Assembly (NCBI GenBank): GCA_964420325.1
Contig: CAYQSU010000024.1
Location: forward strand, 1-42,667
Reading direction: 5' to 3'
Length of the DNA stretch: 42,667 bases
DNA from: CAYQSU01 sp964420325
Lineage (GTDB): Bacteria > Pseudomonadota > Alphaproteobacteria > Rhodospirillales > Defluviicoccaceae
Shown: positions 15,595 to 24,600 of the stretch, piece after piece
How the letters are laid out: every line of letters starts with the position of its first letter
Numbering within the stretch: position 1 is the first letter of the stretch
Made by a program: the position numbers and the translations under genes
The notes under the pieces: generated by a model
The model's input: the letters and a program-made list of their open reading frames with translations, nothing else
What the model was told of the DNA's origin: nothing
The model's database searches: none

Positions 15595-17253
15595 TCAGCC
15601 TTCGTCGTGCAGCCACGTGCGGATGATGGCCAGCGCCTCGTCGGGATGCTTGTCGATGATCTCGCCGACCTTCTTCACCGCCGAGGCGCGGACGCGGCCC
15701 TCGACGCGCTCGAGGTCGATCATCTCCTCGAGCTCGCCGTCGCCGGGCGCGGCGTCGCCGATCGCCGGCAGACCGGACGAGGACGGCCCGGCGATGGCGG
15801 GCGTCGCCCCCTGCCCGCCGAACAGCTCTCCGGCCGGCCCGGTGGCCGGCACCGGCATCGCCTCGAGGGCGCGCGTGAGCAGCGGCCGCACGACGAGGAG
15901 GATGACGAGGAGCGCGAAGACGATCAGCACCAGGTATTGCGCGAGCTGGAGGAGATCGTTCTTGGTCAGCCCGAAGAACAGCTCCAGCGGCTCCTGCTCG
16001 CCCAAAGCGGGCTCGGCGAAGCGCATGTTGATGACCTCGACGGTATCGCCGCGCTCGGCGTTGAAGCCGATCGCGCCGCGGACCAGGGTCGCCAGCAGGT
16101 TCAGCTCCTCCTGGGACCGCGGCCGATAGGTCAGCGCCCCGTCGTCGCCGGGTCCGTAGGTCCCGTCGATGAGCACGGCCACCGACAGACGTCTGACGAT
16201 GCCGGCCTCGCGGACGTGGTTGATCACCTTCTTGGAGATCTCGTAGTTGACGGTCTCCTCGGTGCGGTTCTCGCTGGCCTCGGCGTTCTCGCCGTCGGCG
16301 GTGGCGAGCTGAGCGTCGGGGAGGTTGGTGGCGACGCTGACCGGCGGGTTGACGGCGCCCTCCTTGCTCGATGCCCGCTCCTCGATGCTCTGCGTCGACC
16401 TAACCACCTGGCCATCCGGATCGAAGATCTCCTCCGAGGTGTTGATGCGGTCGAAGTCCATGTCGGCGTAGACCTCGGCACGCGCCTTGCCGGGACCGAC
16501 GGTTCGCTCGAGCAGCCCTTCGACGGTCCGCGCCAGCCGGCTCTCGAAGCCAAGCCGGTGCTGTTCCGCCTTCTGGTTGAGGGCCGTGCCGGCGTCCACG
16601 TCCTCGAAGCCGCCGGCCAGCAGCGTCCCCTTGTCGTCGACGACGGAGATCCGGGCCGGCGTCAGTCCCGGCACCGCCGACGCCACCAGATGCCTGATCG
16701 CCAGCACCTGGGCCTGGCCCAGGCGACTGCTGCCGCGCATCTGCAGCACCACCGACGCGCTGGGTTCCTCGCGCTGGCGACTGAACAGCTCCCGCTTCGG
16801 CAGCACCAGATGCACCCGCGACCACTGGACGCCGTCGATGGAGCGAATGGTCCGTGCCAGCTCGCCCTCCAGCGCGCGGACCAGATTGACGTTCTGCATG
16901 AAATTGGTGGTGCCGAACGACTCGGTGCTGTCGAACAGCTCGTAGCCCACGGAGCCGCCGGACGGCAGCCCTTCGTCGGCGAGCTTGAGCCGCGTCCGCG
17001 GCACGCGGTCGGCCGGCACGCGAACGGATCGCCCGCCGTCGTGGAGCTCGTAAGGGGTGCCGTCGGCTTCCAGCTTCTGGACGATGGCGGCGGAGTCCGC
17101 CATGTCGAGATCGCCGTAGAGGAGCGCGTACTCCGGCTGGGCCAGCCGCGACAAAACCCAGATGAAGACGCCGACGAGCGCCGCCGTGGCCCCGGCCATG
17201 ATCGCGAGCCGCGGAGCACCGAGATTGCGCACGACGTGCAAGACTGCGTCCAT
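15595..17253 (-). CDS. fliF: Flagellar MS-ring protein FliF
   Basis: A 552-residue protein forming the MS ring in the inner membrane. Hydrophobic segment 1 is at about 13-36 (APRLAIMAGATAALVGVFIW); the periplasmic ring-building motifs follow, including YGDLDMADSAAIVQKLE, MQNVNLVRALEGELARTI and ISVVDDKGTLL. A second membrane segment (QYLVLIVFALLVILLVV) and the cytoplasmic FliG-binding tail (RVRASAVKKVGEIIDKHPDEALAIIRTWL) close it. I place the start at ATG 17253, preceded by GAGGG at good distance; the frame extends to a TTG at 17286 without a binding site. It is the first gene of the long flagellar operon, with a CtrA-like box 70-85 bp upstream. Confidence 0.96.
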   Translation of the reverse strand: MDAVLHVVRNLGAPRLAIMAGATAALVGVFIWVLSRLAQPEYALLYGDLDMADSAAIVQKLEADGTPYELHDGGRSVRVPADRVPRTRLKLADEGLPSGGSVGYELFDSTESFGTTNFMQNVNLVRALEGELARTIRSIDGVQWSRVHLVLPKRELFSRQREEPSASVVLQMRGSSRLGQAQVLAIRHLVASAVPGLTPARISVVDDKGTLLAGGFEDVDAGTALNQKAEQHRLGFESRLARTVEGLLERTVGPGKARAEVYADMDFDRINTSEEIFDPDGQVVRSTQSIEERASSKEGAVNPPVSVATNLPDAQLATADGENAEASENRTEETVNYEISKKVINHVREAGIVRRLSVAVLIDGTYGPGDDGALTYRPRSQEELNLLATLVRGAIGFNAERGDTVEVINMRFAEPALGEQEPLELFFGLTKNDLLQLAQYLVLIVFALLVILLVVRPLLTRALEAMPVPATGPAGELFGGQGATPAIAGPSSSGLPAIGDAAPGDGELEEMIDLERVEGRVRASAVKKVGEIIDKHPDEALAIIRTWLHDEG

Positions 17254-17322
17254 GTCGATCCCTCGGCTGGCAGCGTTGGCGAGCAACGCGCGCTCTCGAC
17301 CGGGACCCTAAGGTCGGCAGCG

Positions 17323-17337
17323 TGAACAACTGGTTAA
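17323..17337 (-). promoter_or_regulatory. CtrA-like box upstream of fliF
   Basis: On the minus strand TTAA-CCAGTTG-TTCA followed by C matches the CtrA consensus TTAA-N7-TTAAC at 8 of 9 defined positions. It is about 70 bp upstream of the fliF start codon, with no gene in between. CtrA control of fliF is established in Caulobacter; here it is inferred from the motif. Confidence 0.55.
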
Positions 17338-17389
17338 GCCAGGAAATAATTGCCGCCCCGTTTGGGGAGGCGGCGAGCCGCGAGCGGGC

Positions 17390-17686
17390 TCAGGGCTCGC
17401 GCACGGTGCGCGCCCTGAGACCGGCCGTGCCGTACCGCTCCAGCTTGCGTTGCCAGGACAGGAACTCCTCGACCGAGAGCGCATAGCGCTTGCAGGCGTC
17501 GTCGAGGGTGATCAGCCCCATGCGTACGGCGGCGACCACCTCCGCCTTGCGGCGCACGACCCAGCGCACGGTGTCCGCCGGCGGCAGGTCGGAGACCGTG
17601 AGCCTGCGGCCTGCACGGCCGGCGTCGGCGCTCGCGGTCTCGAGGGATGGTCGGCTCGCGGTCGAAGGTCGTTCGGCTGGCTGCAT
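17390..17686 (-). CDS. sciP: CtrA inhibitory protein SciP (DUF1153)
   Basis: A 98-residue protein with the DUF1153/SciP core: LPPADTVRWVVRRKAEVVAAV (about 34-54), then GLITLDDACKRYALSVEEFLSWQRKLERYGTAGLRA, a helix-turn-helix-like helical domain. In Caulobacter SciP binds CtrA-activated promoters and dampens them after division. The N-terminal 30 residues are variable. It lies upstream of and codirectional with fliF (136 bp between its stop and the fliF ATG), an arrangement I recall from Caulobacter as well. ATG 17686 has only a distant AAAGGA upstream. Together with ctrA and flbD it completes a local control circuit. Confidence 0.92.
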   Translation of the reverse strand: MQPAERPSTASRPSLETASADAGRAGRRLTVSDLPPADTVRWVVRRKAEVVAAVRMGLITLDDACKRYALSVEEFLSWQRKLERYGTAGLRARTVREP

Positions 17687-17847
17687 CGCCGTCCCGGCGT
17701 CCTTTCCTCGATGATTTGCTTGACCGGGAGCATAGCCAAGGCGCCTTAAGAAAGCCTAAGCGGCGCCGAGCCGGCGTCTGGTGCTTTCGATCGGCGGCGC
17801 ACTCGTCTAAGCTGGACGTCCTCGCCAACCATTTGCGGATCAGCACC

Positions 17848-18297
17848 GTGCCGAAGATCATCACCTGGGTGCTCATCGCCGACGGCTCGCGCGCCCGACT
17901 GTTCGTCAACGAAGGCGTCGGCAAGGGCCTGAAACCGGCCCTCAATCAAGAGTTCATCGGAACCAACCTGCCCGGGCGCGAGATCTCCAGCGACCGGCCG
18001 GGCCGGTCGTTCGACAGCGCCGGTGTCGGCAGGCACGCGATGGAGCCGCCGACGGATCCCCGCCGCTACGAGGCGCAGGCCTTCAGCCGGGGGATCGCGG
18101 AGATTCTCGAGGCTGCGCGCAAGCAGGGCAGCTTCGACCGTCTTGTCGTGGTCGCCCCGCCCAAGGCCTTGGGCGACCTTCGGGCGGAGTTCTCCGGCAA
18201 GCTGCGCGATCTGGTCACGGCGGAGCTGAACAAGGACCTGACCAAGATCCCGGTCCACGAGCTCGCAGACCATCTCGGCGAAGTCATGGCGCCCTGA
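17848..18297 (+). CDS. Host-attachment-family protein (AtsE/Host_attach domain)
   Basis: A 149-residue protein of the family named after an Agrobacterium attachment gene. Visible features: WVLIADGSRARLFVNEG at the N terminus, SSDRPGRSFDS in the middle, the FSRGIAEILEAARKQGSFDRLVVVAPPKALGDLRAEF block and ending HELADHLGEVM, all typical of Host_attach proteins (about 140-150 aa, release-factor-1-like fold). The biochemical role is unknown and attachment itself is poorly supported in general. The start is GTG 17848; there is no ATG close by and only a weak binding site. It is divergent from sciP and convergent with the IalB-like gene. Confidence 0.8.
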   Translation: MPKIITWVLIADGSRARLFVNEGVGKGLKPALNQEFIGTNLPGREISSDRPGRSFDSAGVGRHAMEPPTDPRRYEAQAFSRGIAEILEAARKQGSFDRLVVVAPPKALGDLRAEFSGKLRDLVTAELNKDLTKIPVHELADHLGEVMAP

Positions 18298-18342
18298 GGG
18301 GCAACGGGATCGACGATCGGCGAACGAGGGCGGCGGACGGGC

Positions 18343-18873
18343 TCAGCCGCCGCACGCCTTGGTGATGGCGTCGAGCGCCGCGCTGAAGCCGAGGAGCGAG
18401 TAGGTGTCGGTGGTCTCGGTCCCCCGCGTCGAGGTCCCCTTGACCACCAACTCGCTGCCCTTCTTCATGGCCTCGACCACCGCCTTGTCGGATTGGGCGT
18501 CGTAGGCCCAGGCGTTGCCGTTGCCGTCGCCGCGGTTCTGGGTGAACAAACGGAAGCTCTGGCCGCCGATGACGACCGTGACCTCGCTGCCGCTCTTGTA
18601 CGCGTACCCCGCCTCGACGCTGACCTCGCCGAACGTCTTGTCGGCGGGGCGATGGGTGACAAGCACGTAAGTCTCGCCGCGCTTGGTGTAGGCTCCCTCC
18701 GCCTTCTTCGGCACGCTGCCCACGTAGCAGATCTTGGCGTTGCCGCCTTCGTCGACGAACGCCGTCCAATCCCTGAACGTGCCGATCGGCCGCGGTTCGG
18801 CGCCGGCCGCGCCTGCAACGCCGGCGAGCAGGACGACGAGGGCGAAGAGACGTACGGTCGGGATCATCCTCAT
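18343..18873 (-). CDS. Invasion-associated locus B (IalB)-family secreted protein
   Basis: A 176-residue protein with a Sec signal peptide (MRMIPTVRLFALVVLLAGVAGAAGA, cleavage probably after AGA near residue 25). The mature part resembles the IalB family: IGTFRDWTAFVDEGGNAKICYVGSVPKKAEG, VLVTHRPADKTFGEVSVEAGYAYK, VVIGGQSFRLFTQ and a C-terminal Cys (ITKACGG). Cys in KICYVG and the C-terminal Cys could form a disulfide. IalB proteins are periplasmic or surface-exposed and widespread in alphaproteobacteria, including non-pathogens, so the name implies no virulence. The start is ATG 18873, or 18867 two codons later. Confidence 0.75.
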   Translation of the reverse strand: MRMIPTVRLFALVVLLAGVAGAAGAEPRPIGTFRDWTAFVDEGGNAKICYVGSVPKKAEGAYTKRGETYVLVTHRPADKTFGEVSVEAGYAYKSGSEVTVVIGGQSFRLFTQNRGDGNGNAWAYDAQSDKAVVEAMKKGSELVVKGTSTRGTETTDTYSLLGFSAALDAITKACGG

Positions 18874-18973
18874 GGCGCCACACCATAACCGCGGCGACCG
18901 CTCTTGCCAACCCGCCGGCGTTGCCAAGCCGGGGTTCGGCGTGGCAGACATCGCGACTGGCGCCGAGACGAGG

Positions 18974-20002
18974 ATGCTGGCTGCGTCGATGGCTGACTGC
19001 AACCCGGTGATGGTCGAGGTGATCCGCGGCGCTCTCGTCGAGAGCGTCCATCGCGGCGCCGCGGCGGTGCTCGCCCCCGACGGTGGGGTGGTCGCCGCCT
19101 GGGGCGACATCGACCGGCCGGTGTTCGCACGGTCGGCCGCCAAACCTTTGCAGGCGCTGCCTCTTCTGGAGACCGGCGCGGCCGACCACTTCCGCCTCGG
19201 CGACGAGGAGGTCGCCCTTGCGTGCGCCTCTCACGGCGGCGAGCCGCTGCACGTGACGCGGGTCGGCGAGTGGCTGGCGCGGCTGGGCCTGGGGCACCGG
19301 GATCTCGCCTGCGGACCCCACGCCCCCCTGTCCGAGGCCGCCGCCCGGGACCTGATCGAAAGCGGCCACGAGCCTTCGCCCCTCCACAACAACTGCTCGG
19401 GCAAGCATGCCGGCTTCTTGACCACCGCGCTCTTCCTCCGCGAATCGACCCGCGGCTACGCCGGTCCGGTTCACCCGGTGCAGCTCCGCGTCAAGCGTGT
19501 GGTGGCGCAGATGGGCGGCATCGAGCTCGCCGCCGAGCACGTGGCGGTCGACGGCTGCGGCGTGCCGGTGTTCGCGATGCCGGTTCGGGCGCTGGCCCAG
19601 GCCATGGCGCGCCTCGCCGACCCGAGCGGGCTCGGGCGCCTCAGGGCCGGCGCCGTCCGCCGCGTGGTGCGGGCGATGACGGCGCACCCCGAGCTGGTGG
19701 CGGGCTCCGGCCGCTTCGACACCGTGGCGATCGAAGCGGCCGAGGGCGCCCTGATCGCCAAGAGCGGCGCCGAGGGCGTCCTTGTCGCGGCGCTGATCGA
19801 GCGGGGCCTCGGCATCGCGCTGAAGATCGACGACGGGGCCAAGCGGTCGGCCGAGGCGGCGATGGCGGCGCTTCTGATCCGCTTCGGCGCCCTCGGCCGG
19901 CGTGCCGAGCAGGCGATCGCCGCGTTTCAGGACATGCCGGTGCGCAACACCACCGGCGCCCGCGTCGGATCGGTTCGCGTCGCCGCCGGCTGGCCGGGCT
20001 GA
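18974..20002 (+). CDS. Asparaginase of the Rhizobium etli type (Asparaginase_II family)
   Basis: A 342-residue enzyme of the family PF06089, unrelated to the E. coli AnsA/AnsB fold and resembling the serine beta-lactamase-like R. etli asparaginases. Family motifs: NPVMVEVIRGALVESVHRGA, the Ser-x-x-Lys pair FARSAAKPLQALPLLETGAA (Ser54, Lys57), ACASHGGE, PLHNNCSGKHAG (Cys141, Lys144, metal/catalytic region in the R. etli enzyme) and AVDGCGVPVFAMP. It should hydrolyse asparagine to aspartate and ammonia in the cytoplasm. ATG 18974 follows GAGACGAGG; ATG 18989 (337 aa) is the alternative. It is divergent from the IalB-like gene and ends 13 bp from the converging methyltransferase gene. Confidence 0.88.
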   Translation: MLAASMADCNPVMVEVIRGALVESVHRGAAAVLAPDGGVVAAWGDIDRPVFARSAAKPLQALPLLETGAADHFRLGDEEVALACASHGGEPLHVTRVGEWLARLGLGHRDLACGPHAPLSEAAARDLIESGHEPSPLHNNCSGKHAGFLTTALFLRESTRGYAGPVHPVQLRVKRVVAQMGGIELAAEHVAVDGCGVPVFAMPVRALAQAMARLADPSGLGRLRAGAVRRVVRAMTAHPELVAGSGRFDTVAIEAAEGALIAKSGAEGVLVAALIERGLGIALKIDDGAKRSAEAAMAALLIRFGALGRRAEQAIAAFQDMPVRNTTGARVGSVRVAAGWPG

Positions 20003-20015
20003 AGACCGGAGCGCC

Positions 20016-20585
20016 TCAAGACGGCTCTTCCGCCGGCGGCGGGACGCGAAACCGATCCATCCGGCGGCGGAGCCGCGGGCCGCCGAACACGTGCTGCGGC
20101 AGCGGCTCGACCGGACCGCCGGCGCTCTGCGGCCGGCGGGCGAAGCGGCCGAGGCTGAGCAGCCGGTCATACATCACGATCGCGCCGGCGATGCCGACGT
20201 TGAGCGAGAACCGGGTCGGAATCCGGATCCGATGGTCGCAGCGCGCCAGAAGCGCCGGCGACAGCCCGCCCCGCTCGCGCCCGAAGACATAGGCGGCGCA
20301 GCGCGGGTGGTGAAAGCTCGGGAGCGCGACGGCATCGTCGAGGATCTCGACGCCGACCAGCGCGCAGCCGGCCGGCAGCGTCAGCGACGGGAGGTCGGGG
20401 AACTCGTAGAACGGCACCTGATCCTGGGCATCGGAGGTGTCGGCGCGGCCCCCGGCGAGCCGCGGATAGACGGCGGCCACCGTGAACATGAAGCTCGCGC
20501 CGAAGGCATGGGCGGAGCGGAACAGGCTCCCCACGTTCATCGCCTTGGTGATCCCCTCGACGCCGATGCCGAAGTAGCCGCGCAT
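20016..20585 (-). CDS. SpoU/TrmH-family RNA 2'-O-methyltransferase
   Basis: A 189-residue SPOUT methyltransferase, transferring methyl from S-adenosylmethionine to a ribose 2'-OH in tRNA or rRNA. The three family motifs are visible: NVGSLFRSAHAFG (about 17-29), AYVFGRERGGLSPALL (about 97-112) and IRIPTRFSLNVGIAGAIVMYDRL (about 120-142), which form the trefoil knot. The last about 40 residues are basic and proline-rich and may help bind RNA. No N-terminal substrate domain exists, so it is the minimal type, and the target cannot be told from sequence. It is divergent from the quinone oxidoreductase gene. Confidence 0.87.
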   Translation of the reverse strand: MRGYFGIGVEGITKAMNVGSLFRSAHAFGASFMFTVAAVYPRLAGGRADTSDAQDQVPFYEFPDLPSLTLPAGCALVGVEILDDAVALPSFHHPRCAAYVFGRERGGLSPALLARCDHRIRIPTRFSLNVGIAGAIVMYDRLLSLGRFARRPQSAGGPVEPLPQHVFGGPRLRRRMDRFRVPPPAEEPS

Positions 20586-20665
20586 GGCCTGTCCATCGTC
20601 CTGGTTGACGGGCTGCCTGCAAGTTGGGCAAAAACCCCGTCGGCACTCAAGGAGCGATTTCAGCG

Positions 20666-21664
20666 ATGCGCGCCGTCGTCTGCGAGAAGTGGGGGGAGCC
20701 GTCGGATCTGGTCGTCGCCGCGGTCGCGCCGCCCGCCATGATCCCGGCGGGGGTGCGCATCCGCGTGCACGCCGCCGGCATCAACTTCGGCGACACCCTG
20801 ATCATCGCCGGCAAGTACCAGGAGCGGCCGCCGTTCCCCTTCAGCCCCGGCTTCGAGGTCGCCGGCGAGGTGCTGGAGTGCGCGGACGGCGTGACCCGAT
20901 GCCGCCCCGGCGACCGGGTGCTCGCCTGCGTCGATTACGGCGGCTTCGCCGAGGAGGTGGTGGCGCGGGCGCGCGACGTGTTCCTTCTGCCCGCGGGCGT
21001 CGACTTCGTCACCGCCGCGGGGTTCCCGGTCGCCTACGGCACCTCCCATTTCGGACTCACCGTCAAGGCTCGGCTCCGCGGGGGGGAGACGCTGCTTGTC
21101 CACGGCGCCGCCGGCGGGGTCGGTCTCACCGCCGTCGAGATCGGCAAGATCATCGGCGCCGAGGTGATCGCCACAGCCGGGGGCGCGGACAAGCTGAAGA
21201 TCGCCGCAGAGCACGGCGCCGATCACCTGATCGACTACCGTGCCGAGGACATCCGCGAGCGGGTTCGGGAGATCACCGGCGGCCGCGGCGTCGACGTCGT
21301 CTACGATCCGGTCGGCGGGACCGCGTTCGACGCCTCGCTCCGCTGCACCGTGCCGGGTGGCCGCATCCTCGTCGTCGGCTTCGCCAGCGGCACGGTGCCG
21401 CAGATCCCGGCCAACATCCTGTTGGTCAAGAACATCACGGTCATCGGCTACTACTGGGGGCAGCACCGGACGCTGGCCCCGGACGAGATGGTGCGGTCGA
21501 TGGCCGAGGCGCTCGCGTGGCTGGGCGAGGGCCGGCTCAGGCCCCACGTCAGCCGCACCTTCGATCTCGCTGAGGCGTCCGAGGCGCTCTCCCAGCTGCT
21601 CGCCCGGCGCTCGACCGGCAAGGTCGTCCTCACCCTCTCGCCTCAGGCGCCGGCCGGCGCGTAA
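20666..21664 (+). CDS. Zinc-independent NADPH:quinone oxidoreductase, MDR family
   Basis: A 332-residue medium-chain dehydrogenase/reductase. The N-terminal GroES-like part has HAAGINFGDTLIIAGKYQ and FPFSPGFEVAGEV; the nucleotide-binding fold has VHGAAGGVGLTAVEIGK (about 145-161) and later GGRGVDVVYDPVGG. Zinc-binding Cys/His residues of alcohol dehydrogenases are missing, placing it with QOR-type enzymes that reduce quinones or enones with NADPH. ATG 20666 follows AGGAG at 20650-20654; a TTG 14 codons earlier is unlikely. Its 3' end overlaps the converging addA gene by 22 bp. Confidence 0.85.
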   Translation: MRAVVCEKWGEPSDLVVAAVAPPAMIPAGVRIRVHAAGINFGDTLIIAGKYQERPPFPFSPGFEVAGEVLECADGVTRCRPGDRVLACVDYGGFAEEVVARARDVFLLPAGVDFVTAAGFPVAYGTSHFGLTVKARLRGGETLLVHGAAGGVGLTAVEIGKIIGAEVIATAGGADKLKIAAEHGADHLIDYRAEDIRERVREITGGRGVDVVYDPVGGTAFDASLRCTVPGGRILVVGFASGTVPQIPANILLVKNITVIGYYWGQHRTLAPDEMVRSMAEALAWLGEGRLRPHVSRTFDLAEASEALSQLLARRSTGKVVLTLSPQAPAGA

Positions 21665-24600
21665 CGGTCGAGGAGCGCGTCGTCGAGCGCCATGATCCTG
21701 GGGCCGTCGGTCCACACGAGGAGGCAGCGGATCGATCGCCCGGGGAAAACGGCGCCGAGCACCGCGCGATAGGCCGCCATCTGCTTGAGGTACAAGGGCG
21801 CCACCGCCGACGGCTCGCGCGGCGGCGGCCGCTGGGTCTTGTAGTCGAGCACGGTCACGGTTTCCGGCCGGACGATCAGCCGGTCGACCTGGCCCGAGAT
21901 CACGCGGCCGGCGATCTCGCCGGTGAGCGGCACCTCGGCGAGGCTTCCCGGGCCGAACAGCTGGGAGAACTCCGGATGCTCCAGAACGGCGACCACCTCC
22001 CTTGCGATCTCGTCCCGGGCCGCGGCGTCGAGGCGATGGACGGGCCGCGCCAGCCATGATCTCGCCGCGGCCTCGCGATCGCCGGCAGGCACGTCCGGCA
22101 GGCTCTGCAGAAGGCGGTGGATGATCCGGCCGCGATGATAGCGGCGGCCGCCGTCGGCGCCGAGCGGCGAGCGCACCGGTGGCTCGTCCTCGGCGGGGCG
22201 CGACGGCACCAGTGGGCTCGGCGGCTCCGGCTCCGCACCGGCCGCCTGCCCGGCCCACGACGGCAGGGGCAGCAGCCGCGGCAGCGCTGGTGCGGCCTCG
22301 GTCGCCCGCACGGTCTCCTGCCGACACACCACGCGCAGAACGCGGGCGTCGTCGGTCTCGGGCGCGGCCAGAAGGAACGCATCCTCGACCTCCTCGAGGC
22401 CGATCTCCGGTCCCGCGTCCTCGATCCCCCGGCGGATCAAATGATACCAGCAGTCGTCGGGCTCGCGCCGCCTGCCCCGCCAGCCGCAGACGATGAGGCG
22501 GTCGCGGGCGCGGGTCATGGCGACGTAGAGGAGGCGGCGGTACTCCTGGCGCTGCCGCGCCGCAAGCCGGTCGCGCTCGGCTTCGGCCACCGGCTCGGAG
22601 TGCTCGCGCGACGGCGGCCACACCAGCACCTCGCCGGCGCCGTCCGGCCGCCGCGGCCACAGCAGCCGGGGACCCCGGCTCGGCACCTGCATGGTGTCGG
22701 CGAGGATCACGATCGGCGCCTGCAGCCCCTTGGCGCCGTGCACGGTCATCACGCTGACGGTGTCGGTCGGCCCCTGCTCGAGGTCCCGCTTGATCTCGAC
22801 GGCGCCGCCTTCGAGCCAGGCGAGGAATCCCTCGAGCGAGGGCGCGTGGATGCGCTCGAAGGAGAGCGCGAGGTCGAGGAACTCCGCCAGCGGGTCCTCG
22901 GCCTCGCGGCCGAGCCGGGCGAGCAGCCGGCGCCGGCCGCCGAGCGGTCCGAGGACGCGGGCGAAGAACTCGAACGGCGGCACCAGGTCGGCGAGCGCCA
23001 GAAGCTCGGCGAGCGATGACCGGGCGGAGGCGAAACCCTCATCCTCGCCGGCCTTGTCGTGGAGCGCCGCCCACAGGCTGCCCCTGCGGCGGTAGGCCAG
23101 CCGGAACAGTTGGTCCTCGTCGAGGCCGATCAGCGGGCTCTTCAGCACCGTCGCCAGGGTCAGGTCGTCGTCGGGCAGAAGGACGAAGCGGGCGAGCGCG
23201 ATCAGGTCCATCACCGCGATGTGCTCGGTGAGGATCATCCGGTCGACCCCCGCCACCGGCACCTTCAGGAGCTTCAGCGACCGCACCAGCTCCTCGACGA
23301 ACCCGGTGCGCCGTCGCACCAGCACCATGATGTCGCCCGGCCGAACGGGACGGCCCGCCGACTCGAGGATGTCGCTGCCGTCGGTCATTCGGGCGATCCG
23401 CCTGGCAACCAGGCGCGCCAGCCGGGCCTCCGGCGAATCGCCGGCGACGCGTTCGATCGGCGGCCGCCACGGGATCGGCGCGTCCGTCTCGCGCGCCGCC
23501 AGGGGCGGCCACACGTCCACCAGCCCGCCGTCCTGTTGTCGATAGGCCTGATGCAGGATGATGTCGCCGTCGAGCGCCACGCCGTCGGCGGCGGCCGGGT
23601 TCGCGAACACCGCATCGACGGCGGCGAGCACGGCCCGCGTCGAGCGGAACGAGATGCGCATCGACATCGGGCGCCAGACCCCGCCGGCGGCGCGGACCTT
23701 GCCGCCGAACCAGTCGCGATTGGCGAGAAACGCGTCGGGATCGGCGCCCTGGAACGAGAAGATCGACTGCTTGACGTCGCCGACGGCGAACACCGTTCGC
23801 GTCCTCTCCCTCGCGCCCTCGCCGGCGAAGAACTCGCCGGTCAGCGCCCGGACGATGCGCCACTGCTCGGGGCTGGTGTCCTGGGCCTCGTCGATCAGCA
23901 CGTGGTCGACGCCGCCGTCGAGCTTGTAGAGCACCCACGGCGCGTTGCCCTCCGCTTCGAGAAGCCGGCAGGTGCAGGCGATCAGGTCGTCGTAGTCGAG
24001 GAGCGCCCGCACCTCCTTCTGGCGCCGGTAGGCCGTCAGCAGCGCCTCGCCGAGGACCAGCAAGGCGGCGGTCGCCGCGGCCGTCGCCGCCGCCCGCCGG
24101 CGCATCACCGCCTCGAGGACCCGCTCGCCTTCGCGGACGAGGGCGGCGGCGGCGTTCGGCACAGCCGCCGCCGCCTTCTTGGTGATCAGCCTCTCTCGGA
24201 TCCGCGGCGGGTTCGCTGCCGTCAGAAACACCGACGCGTAGGCGTCGAACGCCTCCGCGCGGACCGAGGGCGTCGCCTCCAGCCAGTGTCGAATCGCCGA
24301 GGCGCGCCCGCGGTCGGTATCGCTTCCCGCTTCCAGGGCGCCTGCCGCCCGGCGCAGCTCGGCGGCGTCGAACGCGCCTTCCGCCGTGGCCGCCGCAACG
24401 ACGCTCTCGGCGGTCTCGCCGGCCGCCAGTCCGAGGACCGCGCGCAGCGAGGCGACCGCGGCCTCGACCGAGCCGCTCTCGCCGAGGAACCGGGCCAGGC
24501 GGCCGCGCTCCGCCGCCAGCGCCGCCAGGAGCTCCGTAAACGCGAGTTCCTCGACGTGACGGGTGACCTCGGCGAGCGCGCGGGCCAGCGCGCCGCCGTC

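Noticed and set aside
17254..17286. A TTG start for fliF 11 codons upstream of ATG 17253.
   Set aside because: There is no ribosome binding site before the TTG, while ATG 17253 has GAGGG at good spacing and gives a normal FliF N terminus.
17720..17748. TTGACC as a -35 element for the host-attachment-family gene.
   Set aside because: No -10 hexamer occurs at 16-18 bp spacing.
18904..18927. Direct repeat TTGCCAA twice, 17 bp apart, between the IalB-like and asparaginase genes.
   Set aside because: At 7 bp it is short, not linked to a good -10, and easily expected by chance; noted as a weak operator candidate only.
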